Shown: positions 47,204 to 55,847, numbered from the stretch's first letter. The stretch is DNA of 64,000 nt from Mariprofundus sp. (GCA_021772835.1 JAJFLE010000036.1:28428-92427), one strand, 5' to 3'. The notes: generated by a model not told the origin, from the letters alone. Numbers and translations: made by a program.

Positions 47204-48292
47204 TTAAAATGCTTTGCTCAAGCGCAGGAAAAACCAGTTGTCAGCGACCTGCTGGATACCGTTCACATCCTGGTAAACAGGAATACGGTATTCGCCACTG
47301 ACCGCATAACCATCACCGACCACCCACTGGAAGCCCGGAGAGATAAACAGCGAGTTAAGCCCGGTATTCGCGACATTATCCAGCACATTACGCGTTGGAT
47401 TCTGGTAGGCCACCAGCCCCGTTACCGCATCAACAGTATTGTCAGTTGAATCACGCTCGGATGCGATACCGTTCAGATCAAGTTTTACATTGAATGCAGA
47501 AGTCACTCGGTAACGGGCAGACAAATCATAATTCAAACGATTGCCCACTTTATAACCCAGTGAGTTACGCGTGTTGATCTGATAGAAAATGGAAGGCGAG
47601 AGCATCCACTGCGCGCCGCCATCGGCATGCTCGCCGAACGCCATGCTGCCGTTGGCAGCAAGCACACCGTCCCAGGTTCCTGTACCTGTCTGCATCATCA
47701 TATGAACAAGGTTCTGATTCGCTGCATTGCGTGCCTTGGATTTACCTGTCGGTGCCTTCACACCGAAACCAAGCGACAAACGCTGACGGGTACGAATATC
47801 CGCATCTTTGTAGACATCACGCATGTACATCAGTGAGACATCGCCAAGCCCCTGAATTGTTTGCAAAGTAGAGGTGGAGTAAGTGATCGGCGACATCGGC
47901 ATCATTTTCATCCCCATCAACATATCCATATCATTGATCACATACGGAACGGTCAGGATAAATGCATTATCCTCATCCATGCGATAAGCCAGGTTGGCCG
48001 CAATTTTCTGCATCGTCATGCGTGAGGAGACAGCATACATGCCCGCACGCCCAGCCAACGTATTGGCAATAATCGTTGTAGGAGCAACGTTGTTTGTGCC
48101 CTGTTTGTTTGTTCTCATATACATCGTATCGTACTGCAGTGAAGCAGTCAGGCCGACATTGGAACCGATACCGTCAACTCCGGCTGCGATACAGCAGGAA
48201 AGGCCACACTCACTGGCCAGGACCTGCTGATTAAAAAACATAGTGCTCAAGACCAACGCGCCCGCGATGCTCAGGGATTTATGATGATTCAT
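47204..48292 (-). CDS. Met-rich outer-membrane beta-barrel protein in the copper cluster
   Basis: A 362-residue protein. A signal peptide ends near VLAS; the mature N-terminus has ECGLSCCIAAG, a Cys cluster. The rest alternates like a beta-barrel and ends in Phe (FFLRLSKAF), the outer-membrane assembly signal. A loop MDMLMGMKMMPMS is dense in Met, as seen in copper-binding parts of other proteins. The general shape resembles the phenol-degradation MetA/transporter-like barrel family. It is 25 bp upstream of the Csp gene. Import or export of copper is inferred from context only. Confidence 0.75.
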   Translation of the reverse strand: MNHHKSLSIAGALVLSTMFFNQQVLASECGLSCCIAAGVDGIGSNVGLTASLQYDTMYMRTNKQGTNNVAPTTIIANTLAGRAGMYAVSSRMTMQKIAANLAYRMDEDNAFILTVPYVINDMDMLMGMKMMPMSPITYSTSTLQTIQGLGDVSLMYMRDVYKDADIRTRQRLSLGFGVKAPTGKSKARNAANQNLVHMMMQTGTGTWDGVLAANGSMAFGEHADGGAQWMLSPSIFYQINTRNSLGYKVGNRLNYDLSARYRVTSAFNVKLDLNGIASERDSTDNTVDAVTGLVAYQNPTRNVLDNVANTGLNSLFISPGFQWVVGDGYAVSGEYRIPVYQDVNGIQQVADNWFFLRLSKAF

Positions 48293-48409
48293 TGTATCTC
48301 CATGTGATTAATGTTTTGTAGAGGTCGCAATGGTTTTGGGAGTTATCCCAAAAACAGTGCATCCTGACAAACCGTCCAAATGGACAGCCCGAAAAAAACT
48401 AGAAAAACA

Positions 48410-48817
48410 TTAAACCAGTTGTGGAGGGGGAAGAGGGACCTGCATTGCAGTCATCAGCAGGATGGTTACAGGTTGAATGGATGCCATGACAGAGATTTCG
48501 CCAGCACGAAAACCGGCACTGTCGATCATGTGAGGTGCGAGCAGATGCGGTAGGGAATCAACATTACGATGGCATCCGCAACCGCATTCAATACGATCTG
48601 TCTGCCAGTCACCCATGAGAACCACACTATGTTCGTGGCCCGGATCTTCACCGACAGATATTTCATGGTTCATGTGATGCGCATGATTCTCATCCATACC
48701 CTGCTCAGAAACCGTTTTTTGCTCTGGCATGGCGCAGCTGGCTGCTTCCACAGACAGCGGAGCACTGCTGATAATCAGCAATGACAAGCTCAGGAAAACA
48801 GCAACGAATTTGCGCAT
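48410..48817 (-). CDS. Small His/Cys-rich exported protein, first gene of the copper cluster
   Basis: About 135 residues. A signal peptide is cleaved near VEAAS; the mature part has HAHHMNHEIS, GHEHSVVLMG, ECGCGCH and several further His. It ends PLPPPQLV. I recognise no family. The ATG 48817 is chosen over a TTG at 48826; ribosome-binding site not clear. It is the first gene on the minus strand from the divergent region with the TlpA gene, so it probably heads the cluster. Metal binding is inferred from composition. Confidence 0.65.
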   Translation of the reverse strand: MRKFVAVFLSLSLLIISSAPLSVEAASCAMPEQKTVSEQGMDENHAHHMNHEISVGEDPGHEHSVVLMGDWQTDRIECGCGCHRNVDSLPHLLAPHMIDSAGFRAGEISVMASIQPVTILLMTAMQVPLPPPQLV

Positions 48818-48897
48818 GATGTGCAAGGATGGCGTCTCGAACCAACATCTGCAAGATTTCGCGCCTTTCTGCGACTACTGCTGCAACGGAGAAACGA

Positions 48898-49353
48898 ATG
48901 AAACAATGGATAACCGCTCTCATACTGCTGCTTGCCTCATCACCGGCCGTTGCTGCCGAATTCAAGTGGATGGATGAATCCGGCACAACATTTTCACTGG
49001 CTGAACTGAAAGGCAAGCCTGTTGTGATTCATCTCTGGGCATCATGGTGCCCGGCGTGTCGCACCGAAATGAAAGCGTTTTCTGACTGGACTGAAAAGAA
49101 CCCTGAGCTAAACGTTGTGATGGTTTCACTCGATCAGCGCCGTGAAGACGCGGTCTCGTTCCTGAAAGAGAAAGAAATAAATCGTCCTGTACTACTGAGC
49201 GATGAAGCTCAGGCGAGAAAACTTGGTGTCCGGGCCCTGCCTTCCACGATAATTATTGCTGCAGATGGCACAGTCAGTCAGCTCCATCGTGGCCCCCGCA
49301 ACTGGCGTGATGAAAGCTTCTCCAAACAGGTCTTAAACGGATTACACCCGTAA
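48898..49353 (+). CDS. TlpA-like periplasmic thioredoxin-fold protein
   Basis: A 151-residue exported thioredoxin-fold protein. A signal peptide ends near AVAAE; the redox motif is WCPAC (Cys51, Cys54), and the cis-Pro is in ALPSTI. The N-terminal part matches TlpA/ResA/AhpC-TSA types. The start at 48898 has ACGGAG upstream; the longer frame lacks support. It probably reduces periplasmic disulfides, for example on apocytochrome c or copper chaperones, in line with its divergent placement from the copper cluster. The electron donor (DsbD/CcdA) is not in the window. Confidence 0.87.
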   Translation: MKQWITALILLLASSPAVAAEFKWMDESGTTFSLAELKGKPVVIHLWASWCPACRTEMKAFSDWTEKNPELNVVMVSLDQRREDAVSFLKEKEINRPVLLSDEAQARKLGVRALPSTIIIAADGTVSQLHRGPRNWRDESFSKQVLNGLHP

Positions 49354-49427
49354 GCGCAGGCTCTTCCCCTTCCCATCTGAGCCATCACTCTGCATCATGC
49401 ACACAATCTAACTATTGAGGAGTATCC

Positions 49428-50141
49428 ATGCGCATTTTTCTGTTAACCATAGCTATGTTGTTTTCATCTCCGGCCCTTGCCACGCCTGGTGCCGAGGTGG
49501 ATAAATCAACAGCCGATAACATCAAAAAGGCGGTCCCATCGCTTGCCATTGATGCCGTTCGCAAGTCCCCGATCAAAGGGCTGTATGAACTGCAGGTAGG
49601 CAGAACTATCTTTTACAGTGACAAAAATGGTAAACACCTGATCTCAGGCGGTCATATCTTTGAGACAACAAGCCACCATGACCTGACGCGCGAACGTCTG
49701 GAAGAACTGAACCGCATCGACTGGAGCATTCTGCCTCTGGATAAAGCCATCGTTTCCGGTGATAAAAATGCCCAGCTGAAACTGGCTGTATTTACCGATC
49801 CTGACTGCCCTTACTGCAAAAAACTGGAAGAAGAACTGAAAAACATGAGCGGAGTAAAGGTGTACACGTTCCTTTATCCACTGGTGCAACTGCATCCGCA
49901 GGCGCGTGCAAAATCTGAAGCAATCTGGTGCAGCAAAGACCAGCATGACATGATGCTGAAAGTCATGATAGACAAGTTCATTCCTGAAAAAGCTACCTGT
50001 GCCACGCCACTGGATGATATCGCAGCGATAGCTAAAAAACTGAACATCAGTGGCACACCGACCATGATTGCCGGTGATGGCCGCATTGCCTCCGGTGGTA
50101 AAGATGCTGCTGCTTTGAAAGCCTGGCTGGAAAACAGATAA
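49428..50141 (+). CDS. dsbC: DsbC-like periplasmic disulfide isomerase
   Basis: A 237-residue protein. A signal peptide ends near ALAT. An N-terminal dimerisation domain (about 20-100) is followed by a thioredoxin-fold domain with CPYC (Cys127, Cys130; FTDPDCPYCKK) and cis-Pro in SGTPTMI. A second pair (WCSKD and ATCATP) matches the structural disulfide of DsbC. It rearranges wrong disulfides in the periplasm. It sits downstream of the TlpA gene on the same strand, 74 bp away, with AGGAG upstream of the ATG. Its stop lies within a heptamer repeat. Confidence 0.9.
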   Translation: MRIFLLTIAMLFSSPALATPGAEVDKSTADNIKKAVPSLAIDAVRKSPIKGLYELQVGRTIFYSDKNGKHLISGGHIFETTSHHDLTRERLEELNRIDWSILPLDKAIVSGDKNAQLKLAVFTDPDCPYCKKLEEELKNMSGVKVYTFLYPLVQLHPQARAKSEAIWCSKDQHDMMLKVMIDKFIPEKATCATPLDDIAAIAKKLNISGTPTMIAGDGRIASGGKDAAALKAWLENR

Positions 50142-50166
50142 CAGATAACAGATAACAGATAACAGA
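50133..50166 (+). repeat. Tandem heptamer repeat (AACAGAT), about 4.9 copies
   Basis: Four full AACAGAT units (50133-50160) and a partial fifth span the dsbC stop codon and end just before the AGAAGGA ribosome-binding site of the rph remnant. The first unit supplies the final codons and stop of dsbC. Slippage here would alter only the spacer. Confidence 0.95.
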
Positions 50167-50177
50167 AGGATTAACCC

Positions 50178-50424
50178 ATGCTTGAAGACCGCAAGGTAAA
50201 TGAACTCCGCCCCATCTCTATTGATGCATTATTCAACCGCTATGCCGAAGGCTGAAATGGATGCCAACTTCATCATGACCGCTGATGGTGGTCTGATTGA
50301 GGTGCAGGCAACGGCCGAAGACAAGCTTTTGCACTGGGATCAGTTCATGCACCGGAAGGTACTCGCAGACGAGAGTACTACTGATCTTGCAGTCATTGAG
50401 AATGCGACGGTTGTTGCTGTCTGA
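50178..50424 (+). pseudogene. rph: Remnant of rph (RNase PH) with a large internal deletion and frameshift
   Basis: The ATG at 50178 (AGAAGGA upstream) opens with NELRPIS and then NRYAEG, the RNase PH N-terminus, but hits a TGA at 50252. In another frame the sequence goes on as AEMDANFIMTADGG and IEVQATAE, which matches the RNase PH C-terminal part (in E. coli AETDMNVVMTEDG). About 145 residues of the normal 238 are missing, with the join near 50250. The tail stops at TGATG, overlapping the rdgB start, the junction seen in rph-rdgB operons. No active enzyme can be made; the deletion kept the coupling to rdgB. Confidence 0.8.
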
Positions 50425-51014
50425 TGGATATTGTCGTTGCCAGCAATAATACCAAGAAACGCCACGAGATTCAGGCCATTCTGGGAGCATTGGGAATTGA
50501 GCTTGTAGCAGCTGAAGCCACGATTTCAGTCGAAGTGGTTGAGGATGCCAACAGCTTTGCCGGCAATGCAAAAAAGAAGGCCGAAGCTTTTGCCAAAGCC
50601 AATGGCAAACCGGCCCTGGCAGATGATTCCGGCCTCTGTGTTGATATTTTAAATGGTGAGCCGGGCATCTACTCAGCCCGCTTTGCCGGAGAAGATGCCA
50701 GCGATCAGGATAACAATAGCAAACTGTTGGCCGAGCTAAGCGGCCAAACAGATCGTAATGCCCATTTTATTTGCGCCTTGCATCTGGCCTTTCCTGACAA
50801 CAACGATTCGCTGACAGCAGAAGGTTGTGTAAACGGTTTTATATTACCACAGGCCAGCGGCTCCAGCGGGTTTGGTTACGACCCGTTGTTTTTCTCACCT
50901 GAGCTTGGCAAGGTATTTGCCGAAGCTACGCCTGAGGAAAAAGCATCGGTATCGCACCGTGGTCGCGCATTAAGGCTATTGGCTGAAAAGCTTCAGGCTG
51001 ATGGCATCGTTTAA
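50424..51014 (+). CDS. rdgB: XTP/dITP diphosphatase RdgB (Ham1)
   Basis: A 196-residue nucleotide-house-cleaning enzyme that hydrolyses dITP, XTP and ITP to monophosphates, keeping deaminated purines out of DNA. The N-terminus SNNTKKRHEI, the metal motif ADDSGLCVD and the base-specificity GFGYDPLF are intact. The ATG overlaps the stop of the rph remnant (TGATG). It overlaps the next gene, a uracil-DNA glycosylase, by 14 bp, so two DNA-hygiene enzymes are coupled. Confidence 0.96.
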   Translation: MDIVVASNNTKKRHEIQAILGALGIELVAAEATISVEVVEDANSFAGNAKKKAEAFAKANGKPALADDSGLCVDILNGEPGIYSARFAGEDASDQDNNSKLLAELSGQTDRNAHFICALHLAFPDNNDSLTAEGCVNGFILPQASGSSGFGYDPLFFSPELGKVFAEATPEEKASVSHRGRALRLLAEKLQADGIV

Positions 51015-51621
51015 CCCGCACTGCCAAAGCTGCCCGCGCCTTGTCGGCGTTCTCGAGCAACTCAAGACTGAAAAACCGGATTATCATAACGCGCCGGTTG
51101 ATGCTTTTGGTGATGTCGAAGCGAAACTGCTGATCGTAGGGCTTGCGCCGGGTCTGCACGGGGCCAATCGTACAGGGCGCCCGTTTACCGGTGATGATTC
51201 CGGCAAGCTACTCTATCAAACCCTGTTTGATCTTGGTCTATCATCGCTACCGCTATCAAAGCATGCCGATGATGGCTTACTTCTGAAGGGTGTGCGTATT
51301 ACCAATGCCGTTAAATGTTTACCGCCGCAGAATAAACCAGACACTTCAGAAATCACTAACTGTAATGTTTACCTGATCGATGAAATCAGAGCGCTGCCAA
51401 AAGCATGTAAGTTACTGGCACTGGGTAAACTAGCTCACGATGCGATTTTGCGTGCTTACGGACTCAAATTATCCAGTCTGAAGTTTGCCCATGCTGCCAA
51501 GCACAAACTGCCTGACGGGCGCAAGCTCATCGATTCCTACCACTGCTCACGTTATAACACACAAACACGGCGACTGACTGAAGCCATGTTCAAAGAAGTG
51601 CTCTCGCAGGCTGCCAGATAG
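51001..51621 (+). CDS. Family 5 (UDGb-like) uracil-DNA glycosylase
   Basis: A 206-residue base-excision enzyme. The active-site motif GLAPGLHGANRTGRPF and the later HCSRYNTQTRRLT correspond to UDGb motifs; the latter is usually HPSR, so the Cys is a variant. Cys residues in HCQSCPRL, NCNVY and KACK probably bind a [4Fe-4S] cluster. It removes uracil and other deaminated bases from DNA. It overlaps rdgB by 14 bp. Confidence 0.87.
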   Translation: MASFNPHCQSCPRLVGVLEQLKTEKPDYHNAPVDAFGDVEAKLLIVGLAPGLHGANRTGRPFTGDDSGKLLYQTLFDLGLSSLPLSKHADDGLLLKGVRITNAVKCLPPQNKPDTSEITNCNVYLIDEIRALPKACKLLALGKLAHDAILRAYGLKLSSLKFAHAAKHKLPDGRKLIDSYHCSRYNTQTRRLTEAMFKEVLSQAAR

Positions 51622-51651
51622 TTTTTGATTCTTTTACAAGCCTCGCAGAAA

Positions 51652-51679
51652 CCAGGGCTGCTCTTTCGAACAGCCCTGG
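51652..51679. terminator. Hairpin between the convergent glycosylase and barrel genes
   Basis: CCAGGGCTG pairs perfectly with CAGCCCTGG around a 10-base loop. A T-run is missing on the plus strand and only short on the minus strand, so it is a weak terminator, probably serving both convergent genes. Confidence 0.4.
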
Positions 51680-51709
51680 CAACAGCGCAGAAGACGGCAC
51701 TCAATCCAG

Positions 51710-52273
51710 TTAAAAAGTATATTTCAGATTGCCGGTAGCCATGGTAAGTCCTGAGCCGTAAGCCATGAATTCTGCGCCAACATACAACTGGTCACTCATC
51801 TGGAAATCAATTCCGGCCCCTAGACTTGCTTTCGTTTTTGTCTCAGACATTTTGGCAGTACCTGTAGCTACCCAGATCCACCCTGGAGTCTTGATCGTCA
51901 CGGTTTGCTTGGTCGTAGTAGCACCGGCCAAAGCATATATCCTGAACTGCTCTGTTACCGGAAATTGAAGCTTGGCCAGATAAGCCACTAACCAATCCGA
52001 AGAGATATCATAATTTATACCTCCGATCGTGAGCGATGCATTGCCAGTTGCTCCAACCCGTAACTCGGCCCCGGCATAATCGCCAAAATCAAAACCGACA
52101 GAGCCGTAACCGCCCACAGTGCTGCCGCTACCGGAACCCGCGCTTGCTCCAGTTACGTCAAGTTTCAAAGAAGCCAGTCCAACACCACCTCCCAGATACG
52201 GTTTGAATTCTGCTGCATCTGCAGTTTGCATCAGTCCAAACAGAACTGATACCAGGATGAATAATCGTTTCAT
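51710..52273 (-). CDS. Small outer-membrane beta-barrel protein (OmpA/Opa-like fold)
   Basis: A 187-residue protein. A signal peptide ends near ADAAE. The mature part starts FKPYLGGGVGLAS and runs as alternating strands, with a Gly/Ser-rich loop (ASAGSGSGSTVG), and ends in Phe (LKYTF). This matches an eight-stranded barrel of the OMP_b-brl kind, often an adhesin or an uncharacterised porin-like protein. It is monocistronic. A TGTCCCCC palindrome lies about 135 bases upstream and may control it. Confidence 0.8.
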   Translation of the reverse strand: MKRLFILVSVLFGLMQTADAAEFKPYLGGGVGLASLKLDVTGASAGSGSGSTVGGYGSVGFDFGDYAGAELRVGATGNASLTIGGINYDISSDWLVAYLAKLQFPVTEQFRIYALAGATTTKQTVTIKTPGWIWVATGTAKMSETKTKASLGAGIDFQMSDQLYVGAEFMAYGSGLTMATGNLKYTF

Positions 52274-52406
52274 TTATGTTCCCCTCAAAAGTATTCATGA
52301 ATATGTCATGTATTAAGAAATGTAGTGTGGCTATTTGGTGCGAAAGTAGAAGCTGCCGTTTCTTGTCGCTGACTGCCGTGATTCTATAGGTGAATTTTGA
52401 TCTGTC

Positions 52407-52426
52407 TGTCCCCCAAATGGGGGACA
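52407..52426. promoter_or_regulatory. Perfect TGTCCCCC-AAAT-GGGGGACA palindrome
   Basis: Arms of 8 bp with a 4-bp centre lie 134 bases upstream of the barrel gene start and 41 bases after the lytic transglycosylase stop. Symmetry and spacing resemble a dimeric transcription-factor operator. No T-run supports a terminator. Which regulator binds is not known from the sequence. Confidence 0.5.
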
Positions 52427-52467
52427 AGAACAGGAGAGATGGTCGATGTTCAGTTAAATAGTGATTA

Positions 52468-53130
52468 TCAGATACCGGTATCGGTTGCTTTGAAACGCTT
52501 CATCGCAGCATAAATTTTATTGGGATACTTCATACGCCCCAACGACCCGTTATAGGCCCCCAGTGCCCGGTCCAGTTTTTTATAACGGTCAATATAATGC
52601 CTGAGAATCGCACAGCCATAACGCACATTGGTTTCAATCTGCAGCAGATTGTCGTTTGGACTACCCAGCTCACTCTTCCAGAACGGCATCACCTGCATCA
52701 GACCAACTGCACCAACATTACTGACTGCAAAATGATCGAATCGGGATTCTACTGAGATGACGCCGAGAATCAGTTCAGGCGACAGGTTAAAACGTTTACC
52801 ATAAACATAAACCCAGCGTGCTATCGTCCTTGCTTCGGTTTCATCCGGCACCCATGGCTTGATCGTCTGTACAATATCCTTCAACCAGACCACCTGTTCA
52901 AAGTCCACATCACCGACCTGGCCTTCAGGCTTGAGCATTTTGCGCAGCACTTCTTTCTCTTCCGGCTTGATATCAAGCAGGCCTACGTTTTTTTCAATCA
53001 GCTGTTTGACAGCTGACTGCGCCAGGTGCTGTTTATCCTCAGTATTACTGCTTAACCAGAGCGGTATAGAAACCAGAAAGCCAGCCACCATGACACCTGC
53101 CAGGATGGCTTTCGGCGATTTACCGCCCAA
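52468..53130 (-). CDS. Lytic transglycosylase (SLT domain), membrane-anchored
   Basis: A 220-residue protein. An N-terminal membrane anchor (about 8-26) is followed by a helical linker and an SLT domain. The catalytic Glu is in GVISVESRFD; SNVGAVGLMQVMP and YNGS are family motifs. It cleaves the glycan strands of peptidoglycan with 1,6-anhydro ring formation. The start appears to be TTG 53130, 23 bp after the proS stop. It probably depends on proS for transcription. Confidence 0.87.
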   Translation of the reverse strand: MGGKSPKAILAGVMVAGFLVSIPLWLSSNTEDKQHLAQSAVKQLIEKNVGLLDIKPEEKEVLRKMLKPEGQVGDVDFEQVVWLKDIVQTIKPWVPDETEARTIARWVYVYGKRFNLSPELILGVISVESRFDHFAVSNVGAVGLMQVMPFWKSELGSPNDNLLQIETNVRYGCAILRHYIDRYKKLDRALGAYNGSLGRMKYPNKIYAAMKRFKATDTGI

Positions 53131-53153
53131 GCGCTTTCTCAGTTCGGCAGAAT

Positions 53154-54872
53154 TCAGTCTGTACTCCGGTTCAATTGCTGCAACTGCGCCATTGCTGCAG
53201 CCGCCACTTCACCGACAGGCATAGATTGACGGTCTCCTCCACGCACTCCGAATTCGGCAAGACCCTCTTTCAGGCTACGGTCAGCAATCACCACCTGAAC
53301 AGGCATGCCAATCAGCTCGGCATCCTTGAACTTGACGCCGGGGCTCTCTTTGCGGTCATCCCAGAGCACATCAACACCACCATCAAGCAACTGTTTGTAC
53401 ACCTTCTCTGAAGCTTGAAACACATCTTCAGACTTACCCATGGTGATTAACGCTACCTGGAACGGTGCCAGATTAGCTGGCCATGATATGCCTGAATCGT
53501 CATTGCACTGCTCAACCACAGCCGCCATCAGGCGAGACACACCGATGCCGTAACAGCCCATGGTGGCCACAGCGCGCTTACCCTGTTGATTCTGGAACAG
53601 CACGTCCATCGGCTCAGCATAACGGGTACCCAACTCAAACACGTGCCCTACTTCAATGCCGCGCGAAAGCTCGATAGCTCCACCGCACCGACCGCATGTA
53701 TCTCCGGCACGTGTTTCACGCAGGTCAGCAAACATCACATCAGTCAGATCTCGGGCCACATCAAAACCGGTAACATGTGCATCAGCCCTGTTGGCTCCGG
53801 CCACGAGGCCGGTCGCACCTCTGAGGCTATCATCAATAAAGACTCTGGCAGTCAGATTCACAGGCCCTGCAAAACCGGCTACACCACCGATAGAAATCAA
53901 CTCGGCATCTGTTGCCAACTCCACCGAATCTGCCCCTATGGCGTGTGCCAGTTTTATCTCCTGCAGTTGGTCATCACCACGCAGACAAGCTGCGACGATT
54001 TCATTTTCATTGTCTCCGCCAACCGCACGATACACGAGCGTTTTAACCAGTTGCGCTACATGCATATTCAGGAATGCAGAAACATCTTCGGCTGATGTGG
54101 CATTCGGTGTATCCACAAGCGTTAGCTCTGACTGCTCTGCCTGTGGTACTGAACGGCTTGAAACTGCCTTTTCCACATTGGCGGCGTATTCGCAAGCTGA
54201 GCAGTGGGCAATCAGATCTTCACCCGAATCTGCCAGCACATGAAACTCATGCGAATTGTTGCCTCCAATCGAGCCGGTATCGGCTTCAACCGGACGGAAC
54301 TTCAACCCAAGACGGGTGAAGATGCGGCAATAAGTATCGAACATGTTCTGATACTCTTCTGCAAGCGATTCGGCATCAGCATGGAAAGAGTATGCATCTT
54401 TCATAATGAACTCACGCCCGCGCATCAGACCAAAACGCGGACGAATTTCATCACGAAACTTGGTTTGAATCTGGTACAGATTTAAAGGTAGCTGTTTGTA
54501 GGAACGCAGCTCACGGCTGACCAGATCACAAATCACCTCTTCATGCGTAGGGCCCAGGCACGATTCATGTCCATGGCGATCATTAAATTTCAACAGTTCC
54601 GGGCCATATTTTTCAAGGCGTCCCGATTTGGCCCACAACTCGGTCGGCTGCACCGTCGGCATCAACAATTCCTGTGCACCGGCACGATTCATCTCTTCAC
54701 GAACCACAGCTTCAATCTTGCGAAGCACACGCAATCCGATCGGCAAGTAATCGTAAACACCGGAAGTGACACGGCGGATAAAACCTGCTCTTAACAGCAG
54801 CTTATGAGAAATCACCTCGGCATCTGCCGGGTCATCTCTAAGGGTAGGAACGAAATATTTGGAATAACGCAT
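53154..54872 (-). CDS. proS: Prolyl-tRNA synthetase (bacterial type with editing insert)
   Basis: A protein of about 572 residues, class II aminoacyl-tRNA synthetase. The N-terminus RYSKYFVPTL, the motif 2 segment around FRDEIRPRFGLMRGREF, and the motif 3 region GCYGIGVSRL are intact. A YbaK-like editing insert lies in the middle (about 225-380), and the anticodon-binding domain is C-terminal. ATG 54872 fits the family start; 54884 would add four residues. No ribosome-binding site is clear for either. Confidence 0.96.
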   Translation of the reverse strand: MRYSKYFVPTLRDDPADAEVISHKLLLRAGFIRRVTSGVYDYLPIGLRVLRKIEAVVREEMNRAGAQELLMPTVQPTELWAKSGRLEKYGPELLKFNDRHGHESCLGPTHEEVICDLVSRELRSYKQLPLNLYQIQTKFRDEIRPRFGLMRGREFIMKDAYSFHADAESLAEEYQNMFDTYCRIFTRLGLKFRPVEADTGSIGGNNSHEFHVLADSGEDLIAHCSACEYAANVEKAVSSRSVPQAEQSELTLVDTPNATSAEDVSAFLNMHVAQLVKTLVYRAVGGDNENEIVAACLRGDDQLQEIKLAHAIGADSVELATDAELISIGGVAGFAGPVNLTARVFIDDSLRGATGLVAGANRADAHVTGFDVARDLTDVMFADLRETRAGDTCGRCGGAIELSRGIEVGHVFELGTRYAEPMDVLFQNQQGKRAVATMGCYGIGVSRLMAAVVEQCNDDSGISWPANLAPFQVALITMGKSEDVFQASEKVYKQLLDGGVDVLWDDRKESPGVKFKDAELIGMPVQVVIADRSLKEGLAEFGVRGGDRQSMPVGEVAAAAMAQLQQLNRSTD

Positions 54873-55002
54873 GGCAGGAAGCATAGCGGGCGACTCTGCA
54901 TTCAGGTAGCCCTGACATTGATCCTGTTTCCCTGACCCTGTCGGTGATCTGCATCAGCTTTTATGGGTGAGCTAAGGAAACGCCGGTTTATTCAGCATTC
55001 CC

Positions 55003-55845
55003 CTAATGTGTAGGTACGCCTGCCGTCACAACCTGATCCACTTTGCGATACTGCAAACGATAATAAATCACGCACATCACTGACAATGACGCAACAAATA
55101 CCATCACCTGCAAGGCGCTTGGCTGGTCATCATAACCCACCAGCACATGCAACAACTCACCGAACAGGCTGCTTTGTGATAACAATGCCGAGCTGTTCCA
55201 AAGCGGATCAACCAGTGGCGGCAACCATCCAATCACCACGAGATTCCATACCCCCTGCGATGCCATGCCAGCGGCCAGCAACATCAACAGCCAACCTGCA
55301 ATGGCAAACAGTTTATTTACCGGGATACGAACCAGCCCCAGATACAGGAGTGTTCCGAGCAACAGCGCAGCAGCTGCACCCAACAATCCGCCGGTTAACA
55401 TCTCATATCCATCCTGGGCCACACTCTGAGCTGCACCGAAAAGAAAAAATGCAGCCTCTGCTCCTTCTCTCATCACAGCAGAAAAGGCTACGATCATCAA
55501 AGCGGTTCGAGGCAACTCCCCCTGCATCACCGAGCTTCCCATCTGCTTCATGCGCTGGCTTACTTCACGCCCATGCCGACTCATCCAGAACACTGTCCAT
55601 GCGATCAGGGTCGATGCCGTAAAGAGTACAACGGCATTAAAAACAAACTCTCCATCGCCCTGGAATGAAGTCTCAAGCTGCTCCATGAACAGAGCAAAAA
55701 ACAGGGCACCGATTAAACCACCGATAACACCAACGCCAATCCAATGCCTGGAATTGCTCAGTCCTCGTGTAGCAGCCATCAAGACTCCCACGACCAGTAC
55801 CATCTCCAGCATTTCACGAAATACAATTACCAATGACGAAATCAT
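55003..55845 (-). CDS. FTR1/EfeU family iron permease
   Basis: A 280-residue membrane protein with seven predicted segments. The two REXXE iron motifs are present: REMLE (10-14) and REGAE (near 127). It imports iron across the inner membrane. Ferrous substrate is likely in bacteria, with or without the partners EfeO/EfeB, which are absent here. The gene starts 2 bp after the fur stop, so it should be under the same Fur box. This links it directly to iron control. Confidence 0.93.
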   Translation of the reverse strand: MISSLVIVFREMLEMVLVVGVLMAATRGLSNSRHWIGVGVIGGLIGALFFALFMEQLETSFQGDGEFVFNAVVLFTASTLIAWTVFWMSRHGREVSQRMKQMGSSVMQGELPRTALMIVAFSAVMREGAEAAFFLFGAAQSVAQDGYEMLTGGLLGAAAALLLGTLLYLGLVRIPVNKLFAIAGWLLMLLAAGMASQGVWNLVVIGWLPPLVDPLWNSSALLSQSSLFGELLHVLVGYDDQPSALQVMVFVASLSVMCVIYYRLQYRKVDQVVTAGVPTH

Positions 55846-55847
55846 CT

